Positions 17,543-27,093 of a DNA stretch of 64,000 nucleotides are shown one piece after another; within the stretch, counting starts at the first letter, position 1, and every line of letters begins with the position of its first letter. Below the pieces are notes generated by a model, which was not told the DNA's origin, made no database searches, and saw nothing but the letters and a program-made list of their open reading frames with translations. A program made the position numbers and the translations under genes. Origin of the DNA: Desulfosporosinus hippei DSM 8344 (GTDB taxonomy: Bacteria; Bacillota; Desulfitobacteriia; Desulfitobacteriales; Desulfitobacteriaceae); NCBI RefSeq assembly GCF_900100785.1, contig NZ_FNCP01000004.1, positions 124,001 to 188,000 of the forward strand, in the 5' to 3' direction.

Positions 17543-17859
17543 TTAAAGTTGATTGACATTGTGTCGAATGGCATCTTCCACAAAAGCATTGAGGGACATG
17601 CCGCGAGGGCGGCTTTGCGATGCAATTTAGGTTGAATTCGGACATTGAAAGACCCTTTAAATGGCCTTTCGGGCTGTTTGCCGCTTTTTTCACAGAATGT
17701 CAAATACTCGTCAACTGCATTGTGAAAATCCTCTGTGAGTGTTTTCGCGCTGTCACCCTCGAATGAAATCATGTCTTTTATGCCTAGGACTTTACCGTGA
17801 AAAACTTCATCTTTTTCGGAAAACTCGATACTCCCGACATAATCACGATAATGAAGATA
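17543..17859 (-). pseudogene. Frameshifted HicB-type antitoxin gene
   Basis: The translation gives a nearly complete HicB-family protein in two frames: VGSIEFSEKDEVFHGKVLGI, then ISFEGDSAKTL to GSFNVRIQPKLHRKAALAA, and after a shift near 17600 MSLNAFVEDAIRHNVNQL with its stop at 17543. The HicB partial RNase H-like fold and the C-terminal Arc-like DNA-binding part are therefore both present but out of frame. No start codon is found in the 5' frame and no hicA toxin gene is visible upstream. Confidence 0.75.
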
Positions 17860-17975
17860 GCGCCGACATCGGCATATTTCTGTTCACACTTTGGTTGCAT
17901 AGCCATGAGAAATCAACAAGTCATAGCTTTGCATTTTGAGCAAGCTTTGCAAAAGATTTCCTCCGTATTTACTTC

Positions 17976-19721
17976 TTATTCTTTTTCTTTGCTCCCATGC
18001 TGGAGCATAAACATCTTATAATATAACCCTTCTTGAGCCAAAAGTTCGGCATGAGTTCCCCTCTCCACAATTTTGCCATGGTGCAGGACTAAAATCAGGT
18101 CGGCATCCTGAATGGTTGAAAGCCGGTGAGCAATAGCGATAGTTGTCCGGCCTTGGCGCATCTTTCTTAAAGCCTTTTGAATAGCTTCCTCTGTTTCCGT
18201 ATCCACGCTGGCTGTTGCTTCATCTAAGACAAGTATCTTGGGATTGCCGGCCATAGTCCGGGCAAAACAGATCAGTTGGCGCTGTCCGCTGGATAACGTT
18301 GTCCCCCGTTCTCCCATGGGCTCTTGAAGTCCCTGGGGCAGCCTGCCAATAAAGTCTTCGGCCTGAACAAAAGAAACAGCTTCCTGAACTTCCTTTTCGG
18401 TAATCTCAGATCGGGACAAGGCAATATTACTGGAAATAGTACCTGCGAATAAGAAGGGGTCTTGGGCAACCAGCCCTACTTTTGAGCGCAGCTCTTGATG
18501 GGAGTGCCGGGAAAGGGAAACTCCATCGATAAAGATTTCTCCTTGAGTGACCGGATAGAACCCCATGAGCAGGTTAGCAACGGTACTTTTACCGCTGCCT
18601 GTATGCCCGACTAAAGCGACAGTTTGCCCTGGGTAGGCAGTGAAGCTGATTGATTTTAAGACCTTTGCCCCCTTGTCGCCATCATAAGAGAAACTGACAT
18701 CGTTAAATTCAATTTCTCCCTGACTGATCCCAGGAGAATCCACAGAGCTGCCCTTGGGAGCTATGCGCCGGTCATCCAATAATTCAAAAACCCGCTCGGC
18801 AGCAACGAAAGATTGTTGGAATTGGGTCAAACGCTCCATCATCATGTTGACAGGTTCAAAGAAACGCTCCAGGTAGTTGATAAAAGCGTAAAGCACCCCT
18901 ATTTCAATGGGCCCCGTCAAAGATTGGAACCCGAAATAATTTAAAACCATGACTAAGGCCAAGGTATAGATCAGGTCAACCGCCGGCCGGACAAAAAGGC
19001 CTTCTAAACGAATATTCACCATCTCTTCCCTATAGTAATTATTGCTGATGGTCTGAAATTCCCGGCGAAAGCGCTTCTCCTGGCGCAGAGCCTGGATGAT
19101 ATTCATTCCCTGGACGGATTCATTCAGTTTGGCATTAAGATGACTAAGTTCCTGGCGCAGCCTTCGGTAAACCTTGGTACTTACTTTGCGGTAGGAAATC
19201 ATGAGGATGATAATCATCGGCAGCAAGATCAGACAAAAACAAGCTAAACGAACATCTAAATAAAACATAGCCACAAAAACACCCAGCATGAAAACCATAT
19301 TCTGGACAAAGGCCGCTAAAACCCCTACAAACAGCTCTTTAATAGCTTCCGTATCATTGGTTATGCGCGAAATTAAGGCACCGGCAGGAGTATTGTCGAA
19401 AACCTTAAACTCCAGGTTTTGTACATGAGAGAAAACATCAATTCGCAGCTGCCGGACGATTTTCAGGGCAATTTCGTTAAAGCTGACTAATTGATAATAG
19501 TGTAATATTGCCGACAGTATGTTCAGCCCCAGATAGCTTGAGGCCAGAATGATCAAGGCACCCCGGTCAAAGGAGCGGGGAACTAAGTGCTGATCGAGAA
19601 AAACCTTAACCAGAACAGGACCTATAACATCGGCAAAGGTAGCCAGGATCAGAATGAAAGAAGCCCAGGTCAAGGCCTTTTTATGAGGGATAAGATAGTT
19701 CAGTAAGCGTCGGATCACCAT
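17976..19721 (-). CDS. ABC exporter half-transporter, catalytic subunit (BmrD/YheH-like)
   Basis: 581 residues with six N-terminal membrane helices followed by an ABC domain: Walker A GHTGSGKST, signature LSSGQRQ, Walker B ILVLDEATASVD and switch AHR. The Walker B has the catalytic Glu. It follows the other half-transporter by one base, so the two form a heterodimeric multidrug or lipid exporter. In characterised BmrCD-like pairs, only this subunit contributes the full catalytic glutamate. Confidence 0.88.
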   Translation of the reverse strand: MVIRRLLNYLIPHKKALTWASFILILATFADVIGPVLVKVFLDQHLVPRSFDRGALIILASSYLGLNILSAILHYYQLVSFNEIALKIVRQLRIDVFSHVQNLEFKVFDNTPAGALISRITNDTEAIKELFVGVLAAFVQNMVFMLGVFVAMFYLDVRLACFCLILLPMIIILMISYRKVSTKVYRRLRQELSHLNAKLNESVQGMNIIQALRQEKRFRREFQTISNNYYREEMVNIRLEGLFVRPAVDLIYTLALVMVLNYFGFQSLTGPIEIGVLYAFINYLERFFEPVNMMMERLTQFQQSFVAAERVFELLDDRRIAPKGSSVDSPGISQGEIEFNDVSFSYDGDKGAKVLKSISFTAYPGQTVALVGHTGSGKSTVANLLMGFYPVTQGEIFIDGVSLSRHSHQELRSKVGLVAQDPFLFAGTISSNIALSRSEITEKEVQEAVSFVQAEDFIGRLPQGLQEPMGERGTTLSSGQRQLICFARTMAGNPKILVLDEATASVDTETEEAIQKALRKMRQGRTTIAIAHRLSTIQDADLILVLHHGKIVERGTHAELLAQEGLYYKMFMLQHGSKEKE

Positions 19722-19722
19722 C

Positions 19723-21477
19723 TCAATGCTCCGCCCCCTCTGCTAGCAAGGATTCCAACTGCTGCCTTCGATAGGTGGCGGCATACCAGCCCTTAAGAGC
19801 CATCAGCTCCCTATGGGAACCTTCTTCCGTGATTTGTCCGTCTTTCAGCACGATGATTAGGTCTGCTTCTTCGACGGCGCTAAGACGATGAGAGGATATA
19901 AAGGTGGTTTTTTGGACCCGCATTTTCCCCAGGCTCTCTAAAATCTTTTTCTCCGTTTTCGCATCAACTGCCGATAATGAGTCGTCTAAAATGAGAATTT
20001 CCGGTTCCAGCAAAAGGGCCCGGGCAATAGATATCCTCTGCTTCTGCCCTCCGGAAAGAGTGACCCCCCGGTCACCAACCAAGGTGCCATACCCCTCGGG
20101 AAAACTCAGCACGTCTGCGTGGATATCGGCAATTTCTGCTGCCTGATGAATTTCCTCCAGGGAGGCCTCCGGTTTGCCTAAGGCAATATTTTCAGCAATG
20201 GTCGTGGAGAACAGAAAACTATCTTGAGGCACATAACCTATTTTACTGCGTAAAGATTCCAGGGTTACATCGTAAATCGACGTGCTGCCTATTTGCAGAT
20301 CTCCCTGGTTAAGATCAAACTCCCGTGGAAGCAGGCGCAGAAAGGTTGTCTTCCCGCTCCCTGTTTTACCGACAATCCCCAGGGTTTGCCCCTGCTCCAC
20401 CCGAACATTGATAGTTTGCAAAATGGGTGTATTCCCTCCGGGATAAGTGAAAGAGGCTCCTTTATAGATGACATCCCCATTGTTGAAGCGGCTAAGAGCC
20501 TCCTCCTTTTCCTTGATTGTTTGCTTAATCTTCAATAACTTCTCTATTCGGTCATAGGAGGCTCTGCCCCGTTCAAGAATGTTGAACAGCCAGCCGAAAG
20601 CGAGCATGGGCCAGATAAATTGGCCTAAATAGATGGTAAACTGAGTAAGCTGCCCGAAGGTCAATTTTCCATGAATCACGTCAATTGAGCCAAAAATAAG
20701 GGCCAGAAAAAAAGAAAGCCCAATAATCAGCTGGATTGTCGGGTCAAAGAGGGCATCTACTTTGGCCACAGCCAGGTTCTTCGCCGCCACATCCTCGGAT
20801 AACCCGCGAAAAGCTTCTAATTCTGCCTCTTCTTCTCCGAAGGCTTTGACAACTCTCATCCCATTAATGTTTTCCAGCACTTTATTGTTAAGATCAGAAA
20901 AGGCGGCTTGGGCATGGTGAAACCGGTTGTGCAGCATTGTCCCATAACGGCTGGTAGACCAAGCCATCAGCGGCATTGGCAAGAGGGCAATAAGGGTTAG
21001 TTTCCAACTGATAAATACCGCCATTGATAAAACCACTAACCCCCCGGTTGTTATGGAGTCCACAAAAGTCAATACCCCCATGCCGGCAGTCATTTCAACG
21101 GCTTGGATGTCATTGGTGGCATGAGCCATTAAATCACCGGTGCGATGCTTTTGATAAAATTGCGGGGACATCAGGGTAAAGTGATCAAAAAGCTGCTTTC
21201 TAAGCAACCTGCTTAAACGGCTTGCCGCCCCAAATATCATTAACCGCCAGGAAAAGCGCAAAGCATAAACGGCCAAACCTATCCCGGCAAGGATCAGCGT
21301 CCAATAAAGCAAGGATTCCGACCTTAGGGCCCCGCGACTGACTTCATCGACAATAACACGAACAACATAAGGAGGTAATAAATTTAGCAAAGCGACGAGG
21401 ACTAAGACAATGATCCCTAAGATATAGCCTTTTTTCTCCTGCTTAAAAAACCACATAAGATCTTTAAAAAGAAGCAA
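19723..21477 (-). CDS. ABC exporter half-transporter, degenerate-site subunit (BmrC/YheI-like)
   Basis: 584 residues with six membrane helices and an ABC domain: Walker A GKTGSGKTT, signature LSGGQKQR, Walker B ILILDDSLSAVD. An Asp stands where the catalytic Glu is expected, and the switch is SHR. This is the hallmark of the degenerate half of heterodimeric exporters such as BmrC/YheI. First gene of a two-gene operon. About 180-290 bases upstream lies a copy of the Bce promoter/operator, so this exporter may have been captured by a peptide-antibiotic-responsive regulator. Confidence 0.88.
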   Translation of the reverse strand: MLLFKDLMWFFKQEKKGYILGIIVLVLVALLNLLPPYVVRVIVDEVSRGALRSESLLYWTLILAGIGLAVYALRFSWRLMIFGAASRLSRLLRKQLFDHFTLMSPQFYQKHRTGDLMAHATNDIQAVEMTAGMGVLTFVDSITTGGLVVLSMAVFISWKLTLIALLPMPLMAWSTSRYGTMLHNRFHHAQAAFSDLNNKVLENINGMRVVKAFGEEEAELEAFRGLSEDVAAKNLAVAKVDALFDPTIQLIIGLSFFLALIFGSIDVIHGKLTFGQLTQFTIYLGQFIWPMLAFGWLFNILERGRASYDRIEKLLKIKQTIKEKEEALSRFNNGDVIYKGASFTYPGGNTPILQTINVRVEQGQTLGIVGKTGSGKTTFLRLLPREFDLNQGDLQIGSTSIYDVTLESLRSKIGYVPQDSFLFSTTIAENIALGKPEASLEEIHQAAEIADIHADVLSFPEGYGTLVGDRGVTLSGGQKQRISIARALLLEPEILILDDSLSAVDAKTEKKILESLGKMRVQKTTFISSHRLSAVEEADLIIVLKDGQITEEGSHRELMALKGWYAATYRRQQLESLLAEGAEH

Positions 21478-21654
21478 ATAGTCTCAGCTCCTTATTTCAA
21501 TTGGTATCAGCTTCCACATCATCTTTTGGATAGGCCCAATAAAAAATGGATTAATTGCCATCTTAACATTCTTTGCCCTTATTTACCATGGAGAGAACAG
21601 TTTTGAACAGATATTCTGTCTGGAATCTATAAAAGGTGCCGACATGGTTATCAA

Positions 21655-21766
21655 GAAGAACCTCCTTTGCTGAGTAGGTTCAGTATAGCAAAACTGGAAA
21701 ATGCCTTGCCATAACTTTGGCTTACATTTTCCAGTTTAAACTTACCCTTTTCTAAGGTAGATCATC
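21655..21766 (-). promoter_or_regulatory. Duplicate of the bceAB promoter/operator, now upstream of an ABC exporter
   Basis: About 110 bases match 9569-9680 almost perfectly, including the SD (AAAGGAGG), the TATACT -10 box and both 13-base arms (21691-21703 / 21725-21737). The bceA coding sequence that should follow is absent. The next gene on this strand is the exporter at 21477, and I see no terminator in between. Confidence 0.8.
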
Positions 21767-21814
21767 ATTTTATTCAGCCAAACGAGTTCACTCCGTCAAT
21801 GTATCCTACCCTTA

Positions 21815-22405
21815 TTAAACAGAAGGAAACACCGCATTCAAATCTACCGTTAAATCTGGAAATATCGATACATTTATTTTTTCCTCATCTGTGTATATTT
21901 CTGGCCTACCATACCTACCGTTACTTTGCAATAAGAATACACTTACAAGTTTACCTTCTGGCTCCACAATCCAGTATTCTAAAACTCCAGCTTTTTCATA
22001 CTGATTAAACTTGGTAACCCTGTCATGTTTAATCGAAGATGGAGAAATAATTTCAATTATCAAGTCGGGTATACCCTTACATCCTTGTTTATCAATTTTA
22101 GATTGGTCACATACAACGGTAATGTCAGGCTCAAAAACATTCTTAATGTCTTCGTCTTCCTTTTCGTCACCCTTAGTTAACCTAACAGAGAATGGTGCTG
22201 CATAAACTTTACTGGGTTTCCCCTTTAAGTAGACTGAAATCTGAGTAGATAAATTCATTGATATCTCCTGATGTTCTGGTGAAGGGGTTGCTTGCATATA
22301 CGGTACACCCTCAATGATTTCTACTCTTTCATCTTCAGGCCATGCTAGGTAGTCTGCATATGTGTATTGTCTTTCATTTTGGGGTAATGGCATAATGGCA
22401 CTCAC
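21815..22405 (-). CDS. Uma2-family (DUF820) putative endonuclease
   Basis: 196 residues of the Uma2/DUF820 PD-(D/E)XK-like family: the N-terminal YTYADYLAWPEDERVEIIEG, then FEPDITVVCD and GIPDLIIEIISPSS supplying the acidic and E-x-K-like residues, and a helix with YEKAGVLEYWIV. The biological role is unknown; members are abundant in cyanobacteria and some Firmicutes. The gene appears complete and stands alone. Confidence 0.85.
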   Translation of the reverse strand: MSAIMPLPQNERQYTYADYLAWPEDERVEIIEGVPYMQATPSPEHQEISMNLSTQISVYLKGKPSKVYAAPFSVRLTKGDEKEDEDIKNVFEPDITVVCDQSKIDKQGCKGIPDLIIEIISPSSIKHDRVTKFNQYEKAGVLEYWIVEPEGKLVSVFLLQSNGRYGRPEIYTDEEKINVSIFPDLTVDLNAVFPSV

Positions 22406-22512
22406 CTTTATTCAAAATAACGTTTCTCTGCACCTAGCCATTGAGACATTTATCAATGAGATAATACCATTATATCACGAAAAGGTAAATATTTCCGTAT
22501 GTGAAATTGGTT

Positions 22513-22806
22513 TCATGGAATCACTTCTTTCATCTTTTGAGCAAGGGGCGGTATAATATCCTCTATTCCCTCTTCCCCATAATAGGTAATATGAACTACT
22601 TGATTATCCAAATAGGCAGAAAAGACATAGAAATAACCGTTCTTTGCGATAAAATTCCAACCGCAATCATGATAAACATCAAGTTGTTCCTGGGAAGGTG
22701 CTTCCTTTAGATAATCGATTCTATATTTGGTTTCCTTTGGTTCTCCTTTTTCAAAATAGACAAATAGACGACCAATTTTCTTTAAATGCAGACCTTTTCT
22801 TGCCAT
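22513..22806 (-). pseudogene. 5'-truncated DUF2812 protein gene
   Basis: The 97 codons match the body of a DUF2812 domain (MARKGLHLKKIG, FEKGEPKETKYRIDYLKE, CGWNFIAKNGYFYVFSA). Family-like sequence continues upstream in frame (NESWFSG) to a stop at about 22850 but without any start codon. The first 15-20 residues seem to have been lost at the junction with the histidine kinase gene, and the internal ATG at 22806 has no ribosome site. DUF2812 genes often accompany PadR regulators, which are absent here. Confidence 0.65.
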
Positions 22807-22845
22807 ACCAGAAAACCAGCTCTCATTCCGGCCGATAGCATAGAT

Positions 22846-23892
22846 TCACTCCATCACCATATCCACCCTATCCAGACCGATCTTCACTTTTGTGCCCTTG
22901 CCCGGCTCCCCTTCAATCACAATGGTGTGGGACAGCTGGGTCAGGATCCGCTGGCACAGATAAAGACCGATCCCGGTGGACTTTTTATCCCTTCGGCCGT
23001 TATAACCGGTAAAGCCTTTTTCAAAGACACGGGGCAGGTCTTCCCCGGCAATGCCTATCCCTGTATCGGCGATCACCAGGGTTTTGGCATCGTCCCTTTC
23101 CAGATAAATGGAGATCTTCCCCCGGTTGGTGTACTTCAAAGCATTAGACAAGATCTGCTCAATGACAAACACCAGCCATTTTTCATCCGTCAGCACCTCA
23201 CAGTTTAGCTGAGAGAAATCCAGGCTGATCTTCTTACGGATAAACATCTTGGCATATTTGCGCACCGCCTGCCGGACGATATCATCCAAAGCATAGCGTT
23301 TCAGCACAAAATCGGAAGAAGGGCTCTCCAGCCGCAGGTATTGGAGCACCATTTCCACATACTGTTCAATTTTAAACAGCTCCATGGCCAGCTCCCTATT
23401 CTGCTCCATACTCTGAGCAGTACTCCCATCGTCCTCCGCCGAGGGGAGGGACTGGAGGAGGAGGCCCATGGCGGCGATAGGGGTTTTGATCTGATGGGCC
23501 CACAAGGTATAATAATCCACCAAATCCCTCCGCTCATTATCCGCCCGGGAAACCAGCCTGATCTTATCCCGGTAGAGGGCGGTGATCAGTTCCTGATACT
23601 CCTCTTCCATTAATCCCTTAGCCTCAGGGAGCCCTTCCAGGCTGAAGATGATTTGTTTCTGCAAATTCCGGAGCACTCTGCAGCGTTGATAATAGCTATA
23701 GAAATCCGCTGTCTGGACCGGGAGGGCCAGGGCGGCACAGAGCAAAGCAGCATAGAGCACCGCTTCTACCGGAAGATGATACAGATAAAACACCAAGGCA
23801 AAGATACCGGCAAAGCTGCAGTACAAAAGGATTCCCCGGCTCTGCCCCCGGAGGTACTGCTTCCCTGCCGACCATAGACTGATCTCGTGCAT
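22846..23892 (-). CDS. BceS-type intramembrane-sensing histidine kinase
   Basis: 348 residues. Two closely spaced N-terminal helices (about 20-60) with almost no extracellular loop, then the HisKA box with phospho-acceptor His133 (LWAHQIKTPIAAM) and an HATPase domain with DTGIGIAGEDL and STGIGLYLCQRI. This is the intramembrane-sensing class that reads its cognate BceAB transporter. It follows the response regulator by one base. The matching transporter is probably that at 6.8-9.6 kb. Confidence 0.88.
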   Translation of the reverse strand: MHEISLWSAGKQYLRGQSRGILLYCSFAGIFALVFYLYHLPVEAVLYAALLCAALALPVQTADFYSYYQRCRVLRNLQKQIIFSLEGLPEAKGLMEEEYQELITALYRDKIRLVSRADNERRDLVDYYTLWAHQIKTPIAAMGLLLQSLPSAEDDGSTAQSMEQNRELAMELFKIEQYVEMVLQYLRLESPSSDFVLKRYALDDIVRQAVRKYAKMFIRKKISLDFSQLNCEVLTDEKWLVFVIEQILSNALKYTNRGKISIYLERDDAKTLVIADTGIGIAGEDLPRVFEKGFTGYNGRRDKKSTGIGLYLCQRILTQLSHTIVIEGEPGKGTKVKIGLDRVDMVME

Positions 23893-23893
23893 A

Positions 23894-24565
23894 TCACGTC
23901 ACCATATACCCTATCCCTTTTTTGGTCACAATAAATCCTGCCAGCCCTGCCCCTTCCAATTTTTTGCGCAGACGGGTCATGTTTACTGTCAGGGTGTTTT
24001 CGTCGATGTAACTGTCCGTTTCCCACAGGCGGGCCATGATTGCTTCACGGCCCACAGCCTTGCCTTTATTCTCCAGGAGCATTTTCAGGATCTTATAATC
24101 GTTCTTGCTCAGCTCAACCTTGATGTCATTATAGGTTAAAGAAGCATCGCTGGTGTTGAGGATGGCTCCCCGGTGCTCCAGCAAATCCGTCTGTCCGGCA
24201 AAATCATAGGTCCGGCGCAGCATGGCCTGCACCTTAGCCGTCAGAACACTCAGGTCAAAAGGCTTGGCAATAAAATCATCACCGCCCATATTGATAGCCA
24301 TGACGATGTTCATATTATCGGAAGCGGAGGAGATAAAGATGATGGGTACCTTGGACACCTTGCGGATCTCGCTGCACCAGTGGTAGCCATTGTAAAAAGG
24401 CAGCGAAATATCCAGGAGTACAAGCTGGGGATTGAAAGAAATAAACAGAGACATCACCTGCTCGAAGTCCGTCACACATTCCCCTTCCCACCCCCAGGTC
24501 CCGATATGATTTTTAATCGCTTTGGCAATGACGGCATCGTCTTCAACAATCAGGATCTTATGCAT
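23894..24565 (-). CDS. BceR-type OmpR-family response regulator
   Basis: 223 residues: receiver domain with the phospho-acceptor Asp52 (VLLDISLPFYNG) and a C-terminal winged helix ending DENTLTVNMTRLRKKL. Together with the kinase downstream it forms a Bce-like two-component system for peptide antibiotic stress. Its likely targets are the two inverted-repeat promoters at 9.6 kb and 21.7 kb; this is an inference from gene class and repeat geometry. Confidence 0.9.
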   Translation of the reverse strand: MHKILIVEDDAVIAKAIKNHIGTWGWEGECVTDFEQVMSLFISFNPQLVLLDISLPFYNGYHWCSEIRKVSKVPIIFISSASDNMNIVMAINMGGDDFIAKPFDLSVLTAKVQAMLRRTYDFAGQTDLLEHRGAILNTSDASLTYNDIKVELSKNDYKILKMLLENKGKAVGREAIMARLWETDSYIDENTLTVNMTRLRKKLEGAGLAGFIVTKKGIGYMVT

Positions 24566-24591
24566 GAAGCAGACCCTCCCTTTTCATGCTA

Positions 24592-25512
24592 CTATTCTAT
24601 CACAATCCCTTCAGTCCCGATAAGGAACATGCCGAGGATTACAAGAAAACCGCCTAACCACTGCTGGCAGCCGGCCCTTTCCCCCAACACTGCAGTCGCC
24701 AGCAGCATGGAAGTTACGGGCATCATGCCCGAAAAAGCCGCAGCTGTAAACGCGCCGCAGCGCTTTATGCCAGAGTACCAGCAGATAAATGCCAGAGCTG
24801 TTACAAATACGCCATACCAAAGAAGAGCCGTCCATTCTATCATGCCGATTCCTGCAAGTTCCTTCAAGGGATGCTCAAAGGCTGCCGGGATCAGGCAGAG
24901 AATCAGAGCAATTGCCGATACAATGGCGGTCTGAGCAAGAGGACTTGCTGGTTCTTTCAAGTCCGCCGCCGCTTTGACAGCGGAAATACGTGACAGCGTA
25001 TTGAAGGCCGACTCACAAGCCGCCGCACAAAGTACGAGCAGATTGCCGCCGATGTGTTCTAAGGATAAACCCTTTCCCGGCGTTAATACTCCTTGAATGA
25101 TCACAATACCTCCCACAGTACAGAGTATTCCGGCAAGTTTTCTGCCGCTGACCGGCTCCCTTAATACAATCATAGCCAGAAGCGCTGTTATGGCCGGCGT
25201 CGCGCCGGTGAGTATGCCCGCTTCTCCGGAGCCGGTATAATGAAGGCCCCATAGTAAAAACATACGGAACAGAAAAATACCGCATAAGGCCTGAAGTGAC
25301 AAAAAGAGAAAATTGCGCAAGGACATTAAGCGAAGATACCGGACAAGTTGTTTTCTGCATAATGGAACCAAAAACACGAGGGCAAAAAACAGACTTACTG
25401 CCGTGATTGTAAATGTGCCCAGCTTTCCCGTAACGAACCTAGCCGATATGACGCTGGTTCCTGCCAGGGAAAAAGCGCAAATCAAATATAATTTCCCGCT
25501 CAAACCATCCAT
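24592..25512 (-). CDS. EamA/DMT-family transporter
   Basis: About 306 residues, ten hydrophobic helices in two EamA repeats (for example ILTGATPAITALLAMIVLRE closing the first and GAFTAAAFSGMMPVTSMLLA in the second). The family exports amino acids and other metabolites. The start at 25512 follows GGAGAG at eight bases; 25536 is the first ATG but has no site. It is divergent from a MocR-type regulator, which probably controls it. Confidence 0.87.
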   Translation of the reverse strand: MDGLSGKLYLICAFSLAGTSVISARFVTGKLGTFTITAVSLFFALVFLVPLCRKQLVRYLRLMSLRNFLFLSLQALCGIFLFRMFLLWGLHYTGSGEAGILTGATPAITALLAMIVLREPVSGRKLAGILCTVGGIVIIQGVLTPGKGLSLEHIGGNLLVLCAAACESAFNTLSRISAVKAAADLKEPASPLAQTAIVSAIALILCLIPAAFEHPLKELAGIGMIEWTALLWYGVFVTALAFICWYSGIKRCGAFTAAAFSGMMPVTSMLLATAVLGERAGCQQWLGGFLVILGMFLIGTEGIVIE

Positions 25513-25575
25513 TCTAACATCTCTCCAAAAATGCATTACATTCTTTTAACCTGATGGTATAATTCTACCCAGATC

Positions 25576-25623
25576 ACTGGTTCTGTTAAAGAGCCAGTAT
25601 AGAGCAGATTTTACAGAGCCAGT
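25576..25623 (+). promoter_or_regulatory. MocR-type operator repeats
   Basis: Three 9-base half-sites lie between the divergent genes: ACTGGTTCT (25576-25584), and AGAGCCAGT at 25590-25598 and at 25615-25623. The first pair is an inverted repeat with one mismatch, the second pair a direct repeat. Mixed direct and inverted repeats are typical of MocR regulators. A TATAAT lies at 25558-25563. Confidence 0.6.
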
Positions 25624-25633
25624 TGGAGGGGTT

Positions 25634-27022
25634 ATGTTAGGAATTGAATTGAACCGGAACAATGAATTGCAGTTATGGCGTCAAATTTACCAGCACTTAA
25701 AAGAACTGATGCTATCCGGGCAGCTGAAAGCGGGAGAAGCTCTGCCCTCCACACGAGAATTAGCGAAGGAGCTGAAGGTTTCCCGCAATACAGTTTGCGA
25801 GGCTTATGACTTGCTGATTGCTGAAGGCTTTATCCTCAGCCGTCAGGGAGCCTCCACACGGGTTTCGGAGGGTTTATGCCTTGAACCCGTTAAACCGGCA
25901 TCCTCTCCTAAGCTAAAAAGCAAGGCAGTCCGGTCAATTTCCGTAAGCTTTCGGACGGGCAGACCCGACTTAAGACAATTTCCCCGGTTTCTTTGGCAGC
26001 AGTTGCTGCATAAGGCCTCCGAAGAACTGCCCCTTGAGGATTTTGGTTATACCGGACCCCAGGGATTTCCTGCCCTTCGCGAGGAAATTGCGGCTTGGTT
26101 GTTCAGAAGTCGCGGGCTTAAGGTTTCATCAGAGGATATCTTTATTACCGCCGGCGCAACCCAGGGACTGCATCTCATTGCGGATATTCTCTGTAGGGAG
26201 AACCAAAAAATATTGATGGAGGACCCCTGTCATCTCGGAATGCTAGGCACGTTCCTAAACAAGGGCTGCTCCATTATTCCTATCCCCGTTGACGCCGAGG
26301 GGATGCAAACTGATTACCTGTCAAAATGCGGAAGCACAGGCCCAATCTATGTTACGCCATCTCATCAGTTTCCCTTGGGCGGAATTCTTCCTGCCTCACG
26401 CCGTGCCGCGTTGATTCGCTTTGCCAGAGAAAAGGATCTTTATATCATCGAAGACGATTATGACAGCGAATTCCGCTATAGCGGCGAGCCCATTGCTCCC
26501 CTTTACACTTTAGACCCGCAACGTGTGATTTATGTCGGCACCTTCAGTAAAGCAGTTTTTCCGGCACTGAGAATAGGTTATGTAATTTTGCCTTATCAGC
26601 TTCAAGAGCGCTGGCGAGATCTGCGTACTCATACGGATGTACAAAATCCAATCTTTGAGCAGGCTGCTCTGGCAGAATTTTTTAGAACACGCAAGCTGGA
26701 CAGGCATGTCCAAAAGATGCGTAAAATTTATGGCCAGCGCCGGCAAGTGTTGTTGGATTCGCTGGCAGAAGCTTTTGGCAGCGAATGGATTGCTTATGGA
26801 GATTCCGCCGGGCTGCATGTTGCTATAGATTTTCCAGGAAGGCGATTTGACGAGGGGTTTAAAAGCAGCTGTCTAAAAAACGGAATCTATATTACTCCTG
26901 TAGAAAGCCACTGCCTTGAGAAAGGCAGGCATCAAAGCAAGCTGCTTATGGGCTATGGGCATCTGGAACCTGATGTAATCAGAAACGGTGTTGTCCTTTT
27001 GTCTGATATTATTAAGAAATGA
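25634..27022 (+). CDS. MocR/PdxR-type regulator (GntR HTH + aminotransferase domain)
   Basis: 462 residues: GntR winged helix at the N-terminus (LPSTRELAKELKVSRNTVCEAYDLL, about 38-62, given in two overlapping halves by the motif PSTRELAKEL and SRNTVCEAYD) and a fold-type I aminotransferase domain with the PLP lysine in GTFSKAVFPALRIGY. Such regulators sense PLP or an amino acid adduct and control vitamin B6, GABA or export genes. The neighbouring EamA transporter and the operator repeats between them suggest that it controls export of an amine or amino acid. Confidence 0.88.
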   Translation: MLGIELNRNNELQLWRQIYQHLKELMLSGQLKAGEALPSTRELAKELKVSRNTVCEAYDLLIAEGFILSRQGASTRVSEGLCLEPVKPASSPKLKSKAVRSISVSFRTGRPDLRQFPRFLWQQLLHKASEELPLEDFGYTGPQGFPALREEIAAWLFRSRGLKVSSEDIFITAGATQGLHLIADILCRENQKILMEDPCHLGMLGTFLNKGCSIIPIPVDAEGMQTDYLSKCGSTGPIYVTPSHQFPLGGILPASRRAALIRFAREKDLYIIEDDYDSEFRYSGEPIAPLYTLDPQRVIYVGTFSKAVFPALRIGYVILPYQLQERWRDLRTHTDVQNPIFEQAALAEFFRTRKLDRHVQKMRKIYGQRRQVLLDSLAEAFGSEWIAYGDSAGLHVAIDFPGRRFDEGFKSSCLKNGIYITPVESHCLEKGRHQSKLLMGYGHLEPDVIRNGVVLLSDIIKK

Positions 27023-27093
27023 AGATGATATTATAGGGACAAGGAAGATGGCAATAAGATTAGTATAGGGGGGAAGATATGACCAATTTTCTC

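Noticed and set aside
24173-24934. 253-codon plus-strand frame
   Set aside because: Antisense to the response regulator and EamA genes; codon pattern follows those genes.
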